Shown here: positions 27,906-37,612 of the stretch, piece after piece
How positions within the stretch are numbered: the first letter of the stretch is position 1
How the letters are laid out: every line of letters starts with the position of its first letter
Origin: Sphingopyxis sp. H053
GTDB taxonomy: Bacteria > Pseudomonadota > Alphaproteobacteria > Sphingomonadales > Sphingomonadaceae
DNA length: 64,000 bases
Direction of reading: 5' to 3'
Assembly: GCF_001468225.1 (NCBI RefSeq)
Contig: NZ_LNRU01000006.1
Span: forward strand, 124,001-188,000
Translations under genes and position numbers: made by a program
Notes under the pieces: model-generated
Seen by the model: only the letters and a program-made list of their open reading frames with translations
What the model was told of the DNA's origin: nothing
The model's database searches: none

Positions 27906-27919
27906 CGTCCATTTGGACG
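27906..27919. promoter_or_regulatory. Perfect palindrome upstream of cysD
   Basis: CGTCCA-TT-TGGACG is a perfect 6-2-6 palindrome 60 nt upstream of the preferred cysD start. It may be an operator for sulfur control of cysD-cysNC-cysQ. No regulator gene is adjacent, and no clear -35/-10 pair was found around it. Confidence 0.35.
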
Positions 27920-27979
27920 TATGACTAGATGAAAAATGCCCTATTCCGCTCTCCACGGCGGAAGCGCGAGGAGGCGAGT

Positions 27980-28909
27980 TTGTTGTCGTCTGAGTTACAG
28001 ACAAAATCACTGGAGCTGACCCATCTCGACCGGCTCGAGGCCGAGAGCATCCATATCATGCGCGAAGTGATGGCCGACGCGGCCAAGCCCGTGATGCTGT
28101 ACAGCGTGGGCAAGGACAGCGCCGTCATGCTGCATCTCGCGCGCAAGGCCTTCTATCCCTCGCCGCCGCCGTTCCCGCTGCTCCACGTCGATACGACGTG
28201 GAAATTCCAGGCGATGTATGAACTCCGCGACCGCATGGCGCGCGAAAGCGGGATGGAATTGCTCGTCTATCAGAACCCCGAGGCCAAGGAGCGTGGGATC
28301 AATCCGTTCGACCATGGTCCGCTGCACACCGACATGTGGAAGACCGAGGGGCTGAAGCAGGCGCTCGACCTCCACGGCTTCGACGTCGCCTTCGGCGGCG
28401 CGCGCCGCGACGAGGAAAAAAGCCGCGCCAAGGAGCGCATCTTCTCGTTCCGCACCGCGACCCATGGCTGGGATCCGAAGAAGCAGCGCCCCGAGCTCTG
28501 GAACCTCTACAACGCCCGTAAGGCGAAGGGCGAGAGCATCCGCGTCTTCCCGATCTCGAACTGGACCGAGCTCGACATCTGGCAGTACATCGCGCGCGAG
28601 AATATCCCGATCGTGCCGCTCTATTTCGCCGCACCGCGCCCGACCGTCGAGCGCGACGGCTTGCTCCTGATGGTCGATGACGACCGCTTTCCCTTGCTGC
28701 CGGGCGAGACGCCCGTCGAACGCTCGGTCCGCTTCCGCACCCTAGGCTGCTACCCGCTCACCGGCGCGGTCGAGAGCGAGGCGAGCACGCTGTCCGAGGT
28801 GATCCAGGAAATGCTGCTCACCACCACCAGCGAGCGCCAGGGGCGCATCATCGACAAGGATGGTGGTGACGCGTCGATGGAGAAGAAGAAGCAGGAGGGG
28901 TATTTCTGA
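27980..28909 (+). CDS. cysD: Sulfate adenylyltransferase small subunit
   Basis: This protein (309 residues from the chosen start) is the PP-loop adenylyltransferase subunit that joins ATP and sulfate to [20 protein letters not shown] is the pyrophosphate-binding loop; HVDTTWKF and [12 protein letters not shown] are also typical. The TTG at 27980 is preferred: GAGGAGG at 27968-27974 lies 5 nt before it and the resulting length fits CysD. An ATG at 27929 is also in frame but has no visible ribosome-binding site and would add 17 arginine-rich residues. The stop overlaps the cysNC start (TGATG). Confidence 0.92.
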   Translation: MLSSELQTKSLELTHLDRLEAESIHIMREVMADAAKPVMLYSVGKDSAVMLHLARKAFYPSPPPFPLLHVDTTWKFQAMYELRDRMARESGMELLVYQNPEAKERGINPFDHGPLHTDMWKTEGLKQALDLHGFDVAFGGARRDEEKSRAKERIFSFRTATHGWDPKKQRPELWNLYNARKAKGESIRVFPISNWTELDIWQYIARENIPIVPLYFAAPRPTVERDGLLLMVDDDRFPLLPGETPVERSVRFRTLGCYPLTGAVESEASTLSEVIQEMLLTTTSERQGRIIDKDGGDASMEKKKQEGYF

Positions 28910-30825
28910 TGACCGATCCTGTTTACGTCACCGACGCCCTTATCGCCGAGGATATCGACGCCTATCTCGAACAGCATCAGCAGAAATCTTTGCTCCGCTT
29001 CATCACCTGCGGCTCGGTCGACGACGGCAAATCGACGCTGATCGGGCGCCTGCTCTATGACTCGAAGATGATCTTCGAGGATCAGCTTGCAGCATTGGAA
29101 GCCGACAGCAAGCGCGTCGGCACACAGGGGCAGGAGATCGACTTCGCGCTGCTCGTCGACGGCCTCGCCGCCGAGCGCGAGCAGGGGATCACGATCGACG
29201 TCGCCTATCGCTTTTTCACGACCGAGAAGCGCAAGTTCATCGTCGCCGACACCCCGGGACACGAACAATATACGCGCAACATGGTCACCGGCGCCTCGAC
29301 CGCCGACCTCGCCGTGATCCTAATCGACGCGCGCAAGGGCGTGCTCACGCAGACGCGCCGCCACAGCTTCCTCGCGCACCTGATCGGCATCAAGCATATC
29401 GTGCTCGCGGTGAACAAGATGGACCTTGTCGGCTATGACAAGAGTGTGTTCGACCGCATCACGCTGGCGTACCGCGCTTTCGCGAGCGAGATCGGCATCA
29501 CCAATTTCACCGCGATCCCGATTTCGGGGTTCAAGGGCGACAATATCACCGCGCTCTCGGACAACACCCCGTGGTTCAAGGGGCCGGCGCTGATCGAACA
29601 TCTCGAAAATGTCGAGATCGGAGCCGCCGCCGACGAAGCCAAGCCCTTCCGCTTGCCAGTGCAGTGGGTCAACCGCCCGAACCTCGATTTCCGCGGCTTC
29701 TCGGGCCAGCTTGCGAGCGGCAAGGTCCGGCCCGGCGACGCCGTGCGCATCCTGCCGAGCGGCAAGACGACGACGGTCGATCGTATCGTCACCCTCGATG
29801 GCGACTTGGGCGAAGCCGTCGCAGGCCAGTCGGTGACGCTGACGCTCGCCGACGAGGTCGACTGCTCGCGCGGCGACGTCATCGCCGCCGCCGACGCGCC
29901 GCCCGAGGCCGCCGACCAGTTCGAGGCAACGCTCGTGTGGATGGCCGACGAGGCGATGATTGCGGGCCGGGCCTATTGGCTCAAGCTCGCGACACAATCC
30001 GTCTCGGCGACGATCCAGCAGCCGAAGTACGAGATCAACGTCAACACGCTCGACCATCTCGCGGCGAAGACGCTCGACCTCAACGGTATCGGCGTCGTCG
30101 AGCTGTCGACCGACAAGCCGATCGTGTTCGAGGCCTATGGCGACAACCGCACAAGCCCCAACAAGGTGATGGGCGGCTTCATCCTGATCGACAAGCTGAC
30201 CAACGCGACGGTCGCCGCGGGCATGCTGCACTTCAGCCTGCGCCGCGCGCAGAATGTCCATTGGCAGGCGACCGACATCGACCGCGACATGCGCGCGAAC
30301 CTGAAGAACCAGCGGCCCGCGTTGCTCTGGTTCACCGGGCTGTCGGGATCGGGCAAGTCGACGATCGCGAACCTCGTCGAGAAAAAGCTGCACCGGATGA
30401 ACCGCCACAGCTTCCTGCTCGACGGCGACAATGTCCGTCACGGGCTCAACCGCGACCTCGGCTTTACCGAGGCCGACCGGATCGAGAATATCCGCCGCGT
30501 CGGCGAGGTCGCGAAACTGATGAGCGATGCGGGCCTGATCGTCATCACCGCCTTCATCTCGCCGTTCCGCGTCGAGCGCGAAATGGTGCGCGGCATGTTG
30601 CCCGAGGGTGAGTTCATCGAAGTCTTCATCGATACACCGTTGGCCGAGGCCGAGAAGCGCGACGTCAAAGGCCTCTATAAAAAGGCGCGCGCGGGGCAGC
30701 TCAAGAATTTCACCGGCATCGACAGCCCCTATGAGGCGCCCGAGAGCCCGGAAATTCGCATCGACACGACCGCGATGACGCCCGAGGAAGCGGCCGACCT
30801 CATCATCGACCGCCTGCTGGGATAA
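28909..30825 (+). CDS. cysN: Bifunctional sulfate adenylyltransferase large subunit / APS kinase (CysNC)
   Basis: This 638-residue fusion has an EF-Tu-like GTPase ([33 protein letters not shown]) and, after about residue 460, an APS kinase ([31 protein letters not shown]). GTP hydrolysis drives APS formation by CysD, and the kinase domain converts APS to PAPS. Both Walker A motifs are intact, so both activities are expected. The ATG overlaps the cysD stop by one base. This fused CysNC form is common in alphaproteobacteria. Confidence 0.95.
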   Translation: MTDPVYVTDALIAEDIDAYLEQHQQKSLLRFITCGSVDDGKSTLIGRLLYDSKMIFEDQLAALEADSKRVGTQGQEIDFALLVDGLAAEREQGITIDVAYRFFTTEKRKFIVADTPGHEQYTRNMVTGASTADLAVILIDARKGVLTQTRRHSFLAHLIGIKHIVLAVNKMDLVGYDKSVFDRITLAYRAFASEIGITNFTAIPISGFKGDNITALSDNTPWFKGPALIEHLENVEIGAAADEAKPFRLPVQWVNRPNLDFRGFSGQLASGKVRPGDAVRILPSGKTTTVDRIVTLDGDLGEAVAGQSVTLTLADEVDCSRGDVIAAADAPPEAADQFEATLVWMADEAMIAGRAYWLKLATQSVSATIQQPKYEINVNTLDHLAAKTLDLNGIGVVELSTDKPIVFEAYGDNRTSPNKVMGGFILIDKLTNATVAAGMLHFSLRRAQNVHWQATDIDRDMRANLKNQRPALLWFTGLSGSGKSTIANLVEKKLHRMNRHSFLLDGDNVRHGLNRDLGFTEADRIENIRRVGEVAKLMSDAGLIVITAFISPFRVEREMVRGMLPEGEFIEVFIDTPLAEAEKRDVKGLYKKARAGQLKNFTGIDSPYEAPESPEIRIDTTAMTPEEAADLIIDRLLG

Positions 30826-30835
30826 TTGGAACAAT

Positions 30836-31579
30836 ATGGCTGAAAGTGACGCCGAACTCGCCGAAAGGCTCGCGGCCGCCGCGGGCGCGATCCTGCTCGA
30901 CCTGCGCGGAAAGGGCGACCTCGACGGCAAAGCGCTGGGTCAAGCGGGCGACGAAGCCGCCAACGCGATGCTGTGCCGCGAAATCCGCGCCGTGCGTCCC
31001 GACGACGCGCTGCTGTCCGAGGAAGAAAAGGACAATGTGGCGCGCTGTGGCCAGAGCCGCGTCTGGATCGTCGACCCGCTCGACGGCACGCGCGAATATG
31101 GCGAGGGGCGGGACGATTGGGCGGTGCATGTCGCGCTTGCGGTCGATGGCGTGGCAAGCGTCGGCGCGGTCGCGCTGCCGGGGCTCGGGCTGACGCTGAC
31201 ATCGGCCGCCCCCGCGCCGCTCCAGCCCGCGAATACCCCGCTCAAGATGCTCGTCAGCCGCACGCGCCCCGCTGCCGAAGCCGTCTTCGTCGCCGAACGG
31301 ATCGGCGCCGAACTGCTCGCCATGGGCTCGGCGGGCGCCAAGGCGATGGCGGTCGTGCGCGGCGAGGCCGACATCTATCTCCACACCGGCGGCCAATATG
31401 AATGGGACAATTGTGCGCCCGTCGCGGTTGCGCAGGCGGCGGGGCTGCACGTCAGCCGGGTCGACGGATCGCCGCTTCGCTACAACAACGCTGACACCTA
31501 TCTGCCCGACCTGCTGATCTGCCGGAAAGAGCTTGCCGCCGAGGTGCTTCGCCTCGCCGCGCAATATTCGCCGGGCTAA
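30836..31579 (+). CDS. cysQ: 3'(2'),5'-bisphosphate nucleotidase (CysQ, inositol monophosphatase family)
   Basis: This 247-residue phosphatase has the metal-binding DPLDGTREY motif and SEEEKDN as the upstream acidic ligands, plus EWDNCAPVAVAQAAG near the end. CysQ hydrolyses PAP, the by-product of PAPS use, to AMP. Its place 10 nt after cysNC supports that role over inositol monophosphatase. It is the last gene of the cysD-cysNC-cysQ run and is followed by an inverted repeat. Confidence 0.92.
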   Translation: MAESDAELAERLAAAAGAILLDLRGKGDLDGKALGQAGDEAANAMLCREIRAVRPDDALLSEEEKDNVARCGQSRVWIVDPLDGTREYGEGRDDWAVHVALAVDGVASVGAVALPGLGLTLTSAAPAPLQPANTPLKMLVSRTRPAAEAVFVAERIGAELLAMGSAGAKAMAVVRGEADIYLHTGGQYEWDNCAPVAVAQAAGLHVSRVDGSPLRYNNADTYLPDLLICRKELAAEVLRLAAQYSPG

Positions 31580-31593
31580 AAGCGACTCAAATC

Positions 31594-31673
31594 CCGTTCG
31601 TGTCGAGCGAAGTCGAGACACCCGTCGGGAGCGCGTGCCTAATAGGCCTCTCGACTTCGCTCGATGCGAACGG
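31594..31673. repeat. Dispersed inverted repeat, family B, copy 2
   Basis: Arms at 31594-31618 and 31649-31673 are complementary except for two positions and share the core TCGAGCGAAGTCGAGA with the copy at 16000-16079. The left arm carries the inner pair GTGTC...GACAC; the right arm (minus strand) has GCATC...GAGGC, where the pairing is imperfect. It lies between two genes on the same strand. Confidence 0.8.
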
Positions 31674-31759
31674 AGAGAAAAGTGACGGCGGGCCCATTGT
31701 CACGCGCGGCCGCCTCGCCTAATCCGTTGCATCAAGAAACCGAATACGGGAGATGCGCG

Positions 31760-32899
31760 ATGACCGACCTGCCTGAAACCAACCTTACCATGCTGACGCT
31801 CGTGAAGCCCGAAGGGCAGCTCGAGGTGTCGCTCGAACCCCGCCCGATGCCGACGCCGAAGCCGCATGAGGTGCTGGTGAAGGTGCTTGCCGCGCCGATC
31901 AATCCGTCGGACCTCGGCCTGCTGTTCGGCGGCGCCGACATGTCGACCGCGCGTGCGTCGACCAGGGACGGCCAGCCGCGGATCACCGCTGACGTCCCGC
32001 CCGCGGGCATGCGCGCAATGGGCGGCCGCATCGGCGATGCGCTCGCGATCGGCAACGAAGGCTGCGGCACCGTCGTCGCAGCGGGCGACACGCCCGAGGC
32101 GCAGGCGCTGCTGGGCAAGACTGTCGCGCTGCTCGGCGGCGAAATGTATGCCGAATATCGCTGCCTGCCGGTGCAGATGGTGATGCCGCTCCCCGACGGC
32201 ACCGATCCCGCCGACGGGGCTTCCTGCTTCGTCAATCCGCTGACCTCGCTCGCGTTCACCGAGACGATGCGGATGGAGAATCACAGCGCGATCGTCCACA
32301 CCGCCGCGGCCTCGAACCTCGGTCAGATGCTCGTCAAGATTTGCGCCAAGGACGGCATCCCGCTCGTCAACATCGTGCGCAGCGACGCGCAGGTCGAGAT
32401 ACTGAAAGGCATCGGCGCGAAATATATCGTCAACAGCAGCGCCGACGATTTCATGGAGCGACTGGTCGACGCGATCGTCGAGACCGGCGCGACGATCGGC
32501 TTCGATGCGACCGGCGGCGGCAAGCTCGCGGGCCAGATCCTGACCGCGATGGAAGCCGCCGCGGTCAAGCGCATGACGACCTACAGCCGCTATGGCTCGG
32601 ACACGTTCAAGCAGGTCTATATCTATGGCGCGCTCGACCTGTCCCCGACGACCTTCTCGGCGCGGAGCTTCGGTCTGACCTGGGCGCTCGGCGGCTTCCT
32701 GCTGACCCCGTTCATGGCGAAGGCGGGCATGGAGACCGTCGGGCGGATGCGGAAACGCGTCGTCGATGAACTGACGACGACGTTCAAGAGCCACTACAGT
32801 CACGAAATCTCGCTGACCGAGGCGCTGAATGTCGATACGGCGCAGGCGTATAATGCGAAGCGCACGGGCGAGAAATATCTGATCAAGCCGCACGGATAG
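31760..32899 (+). CDS. Zinc-binding-type alcohol dehydrogenase / quinone oxidoreductase (MDR family)
   Basis: This 379-residue medium-chain dehydrogenase/reductase has the GroES-like N-terminal domain (KPHEVLVKVLAAPINPSDL) and a Rossmann domain around HTAAASNLGQMLVKIC. The zinc-ligand cysteines of true alcohol dehydrogenases are not evident, so it is closer to NADPH quinone or enoyl reductases. The substrate is unknown. The ATG at 31760 follows ACGGGAGATG; a longer frame from 31664 runs into the inverted repeat region and is rejected. Confidence 0.85.
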   Translation: MTDLPETNLTMLTLVKPEGQLEVSLEPRPMPTPKPHEVLVKVLAAPINPSDLGLLFGGADMSTARASTRDGQPRITADVPPAGMRAMGGRIGDALAIGNEGCGTVVAAGDTPEAQALLGKTVALLGGEMYAEYRCLPVQMVMPLPDGTDPADGASCFVNPLTSLAFTETMRMENHSAIVHTAAASNLGQMLVKICAKDGIPLVNIVRSDAQVEILKGIGAKYIVNSSADDFMERLVDAIVETGATIGFDATGGGKLAGQILTAMEAAAVKRMTTYSRYGSDTFKQVYIYGALDLSPTTFSARSFGLTWALGGFLLTPFMAKAGMETVGRMRKRVVDELTTTFKSHYSHEISLTEALNVDTAQAYNAKRTGEKYLIKPHG

Positions 32900-32914
32900 G
32901 ATGGGGTTGCGTCC

Positions 32915-32992
32915 GGTCACGACCGGAAGCGGACACCCCGTACGAAGGGAAAGGGTGCGCGGACCGCTTCCCATCCCCGATCGGTCACGACC
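32915..32992. repeat. Intergenic element with paired GGTCACGACC boxes
   Basis: GGTCACGACC, itself a GGTC-AC-GACC palindrome, occurs at 32915-32924 and 32983-32992. Between the boxes are complementary GGAAGCGG (32925-32932) and CCGCTTCC (32964-32971). The arrangement looks like another folded extragenic repeat, downstream of the MDR gene. Only one copy is seen in the window. Confidence 0.5.
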
Positions 32993-33129
32993 CACAAAAC
33001 ACAGCTTTCCTACATTATTTCCATATGTCAGCGTCGGCTCTGGCTCTTTGATTTCGTAGAAACTCGGTCTGCTGCTTAAAGCGACAAAGGCGATATTTTC
33101 GACGCGCGCATTGGTATCATTTGCCGCCT

Positions 33130-33184
33130 TAAAGCCACAAAAGCCACAATTCGCATGCGTGCATGCGGGGCTTTTGTGGCTTTA
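33130..33184. repeat. Strong 16-bp hairpin between convergent genes
   Basis: TAAAGCCACAAAAGCC (33130-33145) is perfectly complementary to GGCTTTTGTGGCTTTA (33169-33184). The 23-nt loop holds a second pairing element around GCATGCGTGCATGC. The hairpin sits in the 343-nt gap 32900-33242 between the MDR gene and the convergent wall hydrolase. It could be a two-way terminator or part of a small mobile element. The rest of the gap (32993-33129 and 33185-33242) shows nothing that I can name. Confidence 0.7.
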
Positions 33185-33242
33185 TCGCCGAACGAAGTGC
33201 GATTTCAGAGTGAAGTTAGGCGGAGTTCCGCCATTTCGTGAA

Positions 33243-34394
33243 TCAGCGTTTCATGCACTGACGCACATCGTCGCGCTTATATTCGCTGCAATTCCACAGC
33301 GCCTTTTCGAACCCCGCCTTGTCGTCGCGGAGGTAGGAGAAGGTCATCGCCGCGCGCTGCGTGTCGCTCATCGCGTCGCTGTCGGGCTTCAACACCGGAT
33401 TGGTCCAGCCCATGAACTTGCAATAGGGCTTGTCGCCGCACAGCCGGAGCGCGGTGGTAACGAAGCTCTCGGGCGCCGCCTTGCGGTCGAGCTGGGTGTA
33501 GATGGTGTCGCGGCCCGCGCTCTCGCCCGCGCCGGCGACGACGCGCGCTTCGCCGACCGCGGCATTGGCATCGACGCCCGCCATTTCGACCGGCAAGCCA
33601 AGTGCCATCGCGTGCAGCGGCGATATCGCCGCGAGCTTCGCCACCGGGCCGTCGCTTCCCGACACCGCGCCACGGAACGCGCCCGGGGTGCCCCAATAGC
33701 CCGGCCAGCGAAAAAAGAGGTGGGTGTCGACGATCGCGATCTTCTCGAGGCTGTCGCTCCAATAGGGGCGGACCCAGTCGGTGTGATAATGGGTGGCGAG
33801 GCCGACGGGCGGATAGGTGCCGCCCGACAGCATCATGTCGGCATTGCCCCGCGCGCGCTGCCAGGCCGCGTCCGAATAGCGGCGGTTCAATGCCCCGTCG
33901 CAGGTAAAGGTGAACTGGCACCCCGTCGTGCGTTCCGAACCCTGGAACACGACGCCGCAGATCGACTTGGGGAAGGCCGGATGGCGGGCGCGGTTGATCA
34001 CCACCTGGCCGACCGCCTGCTGTCCCTTGGCGTCGTCGCCCGCCTCATAAAGCATCGCGGCGGCAAGGCAGTCGCGGGCGCGGGCCTTCGCGTCGCCGCC
34101 GCCCGCATAAACGAACGGTCGCGCCGCGACGAAGCCCTTCGTAATCAGCGCGACCTCGGCGTTCTGCGCGCGCGCGTCGTCTTCGGTGACCGGCGCCAGT
34201 ACCATCGGCTCGACTTCGGGCACGATGTCGGCGGGCGGCGCCACCGGTTGCCGATGCGCCACATGCTTTCGCGTGCCGGTCGAATGGCTCGTATAGATCA
34301 CCGCCACCACCGCCGCGACGACGATCAGGACGAACAGCCAGCCCGTCCAGTCGCGCCGCAGGGGCAACGCCGTTTGATCGTCGTGGGGGTGCAC
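33243..34394 (-). CDS. Cell wall hydrolase (SleB/hydrolase_2 family), membrane-anchored
   Basis: This 383-residue protein has one N-terminal membrane helix (about residues 17-39, WLFVLIVVAAVVAVIYTS), so the rest faces the periplasm. The SleB catalytic domain follows: ARDCLAAAMLYEAGDDAKGQ with the catalytic glutamate, GQVVINRARHP and FTCDG. These enzymes cleave peptidoglycan, and in non-sporulating proteobacteria they are linked to wall remodelling. It lies 9 nt downstream of cysK on the same strand. Confidence 0.87.
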   Translation of the reverse strand: MHPHDDQTALPLRRDWTGWLFVLIVVAAVVAVIYTSHSTGTRKHVAHRQPVAPPADIVPEVEPMVLAPVTEDDARAQNAEVALITKGFVAARPFVYAGGGDAKARARDCLAAAMLYEAGDDAKGQQAVGQVVINRARHPAFPKSICGVVFQGSERTTGCQFTFTCDGALNRRYSDAAWQRARGNADMMLSGGTYPPVGLATHYHTDWVRPYWSDSLEKIAIVDTHLFFRWPGYWGTPGAFRGAVSGSDGPVAKLAAISPLHAMALGLPVEMAGVDANAAVGEARVVAGAGESAGRDTIYTQLDRKAAPESFVTTALRLCGDKPYCKFMGWTNPVLKPDSDAMSDTQRAAMTFSYLRDDKAGFEKALWNCSEYKRDDVRQCMKR

Positions 34395-34403
34395 GAGCGG
34401 TCC

Positions 34404-35324
34404 TCAGATCTCCGGGAGGAAATCGGGAACCGACAGGTAACGCTCGCCGGTGTCATAGTTGAAACCGAGCACGCGGCTGCCCGCGGGAAGTTCGGCGAGC
34501 TTCTGTGCGATGGCCGCGAGGGTCGCGCCCGACGAGATGCCGACAAGCATGCCCTCCTCGGTCGCGGCGCGGCGTGCGAAAGTCTTGGCGTCGGCAGCAT
34601 CGACCTTGATCACGCCATCGAGCAGGTCGGTGTGCAGGTTGCGCGGGATGAAGCCGGCGCCGATGCCCTGGATCGGGTGCGGGCCGGGCTGGCCGCCCGA
34701 AATCACGGGCGAGAGATCGGGTTCGACGGCATAGACCTTCAAATTCGGCCAATGTCCTTTCAGGAACTGTGCAACGCCCGTGATATGCCCACCGGTGCCG
34801 ACGCCAGTGATCAGCACATCGATCGGGCTGTCCTTGAAATCGGCGAGGATTTCGGGACCCGTCGTGCGGACGTGAACGTCGATATTGGCTTCATTCTCGA
34901 ACTGCTGCGGCATCCACGCGCCGGGGGTCGTCTCGACCAGTTCGATCGCGCGCTCGATCGCGCCCTTCATGCCCTTTTCGCGCGGCGTCAGGTCGAAGGT
35001 CGCGCCATAGGCGAGCATCAACCGGCGGCGTTCGACCGACATGCTTTCGGGCATGACGAGCACGAGCTTATAGCCTTTGACCGCGGCGGCCATCGCGAGG
35101 CCGATGCCGGTGTTACCCGACGTCGGCTCGACGATGGTGCCGCCGGCTTTCAGGCTGCCGTCCTTTTCGGCGGCCTCGATCATCGCAAGGCCGATTCGAT
35201 CCTTGATCGATCCACCGGGATTGCTGCGTTCCGACTTCACCCAGACTTCGGCGTCGGGGAACAGCTTGGCGACACGGATGTGCGGCGTGTTGCCGATGGT
35301 ATCGAGGATCGAATTGGCTTTCAT
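34404..35324 (-). CDS. cysK: Cysteine synthase A (O-acetylserine sulfhydrylase)
   Basis: This 306-residue PLP enzyme has [16 protein letters not shown] with the Schiff-base lysine, the substrate loop [10 protein letters not shown] and the PLP-phosphate loop [12 protein letters not shown]. It makes cysteine from O-acetylserine and sulfide, the end product of the sulfate pathway that starts at cysD about 6 kb away. Length fits CysK. The ATG at 35324 overlaps the stop of the upstream RBBP9-like gene by 4 nt. Confidence 0.94.
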   Translation of the reverse strand: MKANSILDTIGNTPHIRVAKLFPDAEVWVKSERSNPGGSIKDRIGLAMIEAAEKDGSLKAGGTIVEPTSGNTGIGLAMAAAVKGYKLVLVMPESMSVERRRLMLAYGATFDLTPREKGMKGAIERAIELVETTPGAWMPQQFENEANIDVHVRTTGPEILADFKDSPIDVLITGVGTGGHITGVAQFLKGHWPNLKVYAVEPDLSPVISGGQPGPHPIQGIGAGFIPRNLHTDLLDGVIKVDAADAKTFARRAATEEGMLVGISSGATLAAIAQKLAELPAGSRVLGFNYDTGERYLSVPDFLPEI

Positions 35325-35989
35325 GATCGGTGCGCTCTTTCCTTGAATTCGAACCGCGGGTCGCGGCGGACACGATTTGGCCAGTCTCCGGCACGCAGCC
35401 AGAGCGCCTCGTCCGCCAGCGCCGGCGTGGTCGCGGGTTGTAACGAGGCGAGCAGATACTGTCCATAAGGCCAGTCCGCGATGCCCGAGTCCGCGTTGAT
35501 ATGGCCGAACGGCCCGGCGTTGACGAACCGCGCGTCCCAGTGCCGCGACAGGCGCCAGACATAGGAGGTTTTGGCATAAGGATCATCATCGCTGGCTACG
35601 ACGATCATCGGCGTCTGCGACGAAAGCGGCGGCGAGTCGGTAAAGCTTTCGACCCGCGTGTCGCGCCTGAGCTGCGTCAGGTCGGGCGGCGCGACGAGCA
35701 GCGCGCCGGCGATCCGGTCGCGTGCGACGCTGCTGGCGGCGGCGAACCAATGGGCAAAGGCATGGCAGCCAAGGCTGTGTGCCGCAACGAGGACGGGTTC
35801 ATGTTCGGCATCGATCGCGGCGGCGATCTTCTCGACCCACTCGTCTTTCACGGGTTCGTCCCACCCGCCGAGTTCGACTCGTTCGCAGCGAGCGAAGCTT
35901 CGCTCCCACAGGCTTTGCCAATGGGTCGGGCCGCTGTTGTAAAGCCCGGGAATGGTCAGGATTTTATGGCGGATATTCGAATTGTGCAT
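35321..35989 (-). CDS. RBBP9/YdeN family alpha/beta hydrolase
   Basis: This 222-residue hydrolase starts with [20 protein letters not shown] and has the nucleophile elbow [12 protein letters not shown]. The late [11 protein letters not shown] supplies the histidine, as in the RBBP9/YdeN serine hydrolases. The substrate is unknown. A GGAG ribosome-binding site precedes the ATG by about 8 nt. It is the first gene of a run with cysK and the SleB hydrolase, so sulfur-linked expression is possible. Confidence 0.85.
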   Translation of the reverse strand: MHNSNIRHKILTIPGLYNSGPTHWQSLWERSFARCERVELGGWDEPVKDEWVEKIAAAIDAEHEPVLVAAHSLGCHAFAHWFAAASSVARDRIAGALLVAPPDLTQLRRDTRVESFTDSPPLSSQTPMIVVASDDDPYAKTSYVWRLSRHWDARFVNAGPFGHINADSGIADWPYGQYLLASLQPATTPALADEALWLRAGDWPNRVRRDPRFEFKERAHRS

Positions 35990-36040
35990 GGCGGTCGCTC
36001 CATCGGGGGAGAGAGGGGAACCGCGGTGACGGGTGAGCCC

Positions 36041-36068
36041 TATTTAACTCAACTGATTAAATTGACAA
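36041..36068 (-). promoter_or_regulatory. Putative promoter of the RBBP9-like/cysK run
   Basis: On the minus strand TTGTCA (36063-36068) is followed after 16 nt by TAAATA (36041-36046), inside an AT-rich island unlike its surroundings. It lies about 50 nt upstream of the ATG at 35989. Confidence 0.45.
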
Positions 36069-36114
36069 TATGCTTTTGACGAAAGGAGCACGAGGTACGG
36101 CGAATGGTTTTATC

Positions 36115-37484
36115 TTATCCGTTGGTCTGCCTGAACTGCGGCTCGAACGTCCGTGCACGCCGCAGTTCGGGAAATATCCAGGCCCAGAGCGCGGTCACAC
36201 CGACCGCCGCGGCGCCGCCTACGACAACCGCGCTGACCGGACCAAGCGCCGCCGCCATCGCCCCGGCGCGCATTTCGCCGAGCTCGTTCGAAGCGGAAAT
36301 GGCAAGCCCCGACGCGGCGCTGACGCGGCCGCGCATATGGTCAGGCGTGTTGAGCTGGATCAGCGTGCCGCGCACAAAGACCGAGAACATGTCGGCGGCG
36401 CCCATCAGGACAAGGACGCCGAGCGACAGGAACAGGTTGGTCGAGAGCCCGAACACCACTGTCCCGGCGCCGAAGGCGGCGACCGCCCACAGCATCTTCA
36501 CCCCGACGTTGCGCTCGATCGGACGGATGGCGAGGCCGACCGCTACGCCAACCGATCCAAAGGCGACGGCGGCGCGCATCAATCCGGCGCCTTCGGGTCC
36601 GGCGTGCAATATATCGCGCGCGAACACCGGGAACATCGCGGTCGCGCCTGCGAGCAGCACGGCGAACAGGTCGAGCGTGATCGTCCCGAGCAGGAAACGC
36701 TCGATCCACACGAAGCGCAAACCGTCGACCATCTCGCGCAGCGGATGGCGGCGGACTTCGGCGGGCGGCGGCTGGACCCGCCATCCTCCTTGCCATATCG
36801 GCCTTCACGCTCAGCCGGGTGCGGCGGCTGGACCCGCCGCACCCGGCTGAGCGTGAAGGCCGATATGGCAAGGAGGATGGCCGAGAAAACATACACGGCG
36901 CCCGGATGAGCCGCATAGATGAGGCCGCCTGCCGCAGGGCCGATCACCGACGCCGACTGCCACGCGATGCTGCTCATCGCGATCGCGCGGGGCAGCACCG
37001 CGGGCGGGACGATATTGGGCGCGATCGCGCTCATTGCTGGCCCCGAGAAGACGCGCGCGACGCCGTGGAGCGCGGCGAGGGTGAAGAGCAACGGCAGCGT
37101 CAACTGGTCGTGCCAGGTGAACCAGCCGAGCGTGGCGGCAATGAGGAGATCGATGAGGTTCGAAAAGATCGCGACGCTGCGCCGCTCGAACCGGTCGGCC
37201 GCCCATCCCGCGACGGGCGTCAGGATGGCGAGCGGAACGAACTGGAAGAGGCCGAGCAGCCCGAGCTGGAACGACGCTTCCTTGATCGACATGCCATAGT
37301 CGGTGCGCGCGGTGTCATAGAGCTGGTAACCGATCACGACGACCATCGCGATCGTCGCCATGACCGCGGTGAAGCGCGCGAGCCAGAAATAGCGAAAGTC
37401 GGGAAAACTGAGCGGGGAGGGGGCTTTGGGCGTTGCTTCCGGCATGACCGGGTCTTCGCCTTCGGGGGGAGGGATCGTCGCCAT
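36115..37484 (-). pseudogene. MFS transporter disrupted by a 56-bp inverted-duplication insertion
   Basis: The N-terminal part (from ATG at 37484, possibly 37445) encodes MFS helices up to AISAFTLSRVRRVQPP. The C-terminal part resumes in another frame around MVDGLRFVWIERF and runs to the stop at 36115. Between them a 56-bp insertion duplicates neighbouring sequence in inverted orientation and shifts the frame. Deleting it restores one open frame of 437 residues (VQPPPAEVRRHPLREMVDG). The intact protein would be a 12-helix exporter-like permease. As it stands, translation enters a short missense tail that stops near 36579. It may be a true lesion or a sequencing artefact. Confidence 0.85.
36780..36881. 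repeat. Perfect 48-bp-arm palindrome inside the MFS gene
   Basis: Arms 36780-36827 and 36834-36881 are exactly complementary, separated by 6 nt (CTGGAC). An 18-bp direct repeat (36765-36782 and 36821-36838, offset 56 bp) marks the edges of the insertion. The pattern is that of a template-switch event and not of an insertion sequence. Confidence 0.9.
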
Positions 37485-37612
37485 TGCAGACCGCCGTAGC
37501 CCGCTTTTCGGGACTGTCCAGATGGCATAGCTTTGCCGTTCGTCGATTATCGGATGTCATTGATCGGGGCCGCTGGCAGAAGCACCCCCACAGGAGTCAG
37601 GGAGACACTCGA

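Noticed and set aside
33111..35468. 785-codon plus-strand open frame
   Set aside because: It lies opposite the SleB hydrolase, cysK and part of the RBBP9-like gene, all with clear motifs, and has shadow-frame composition.
36070..36909. Plus-strand open frame spanning the palindrome
   Set aside because: It is an antisense artefact of the disrupted MFS gene and gains length from the inverted duplication.
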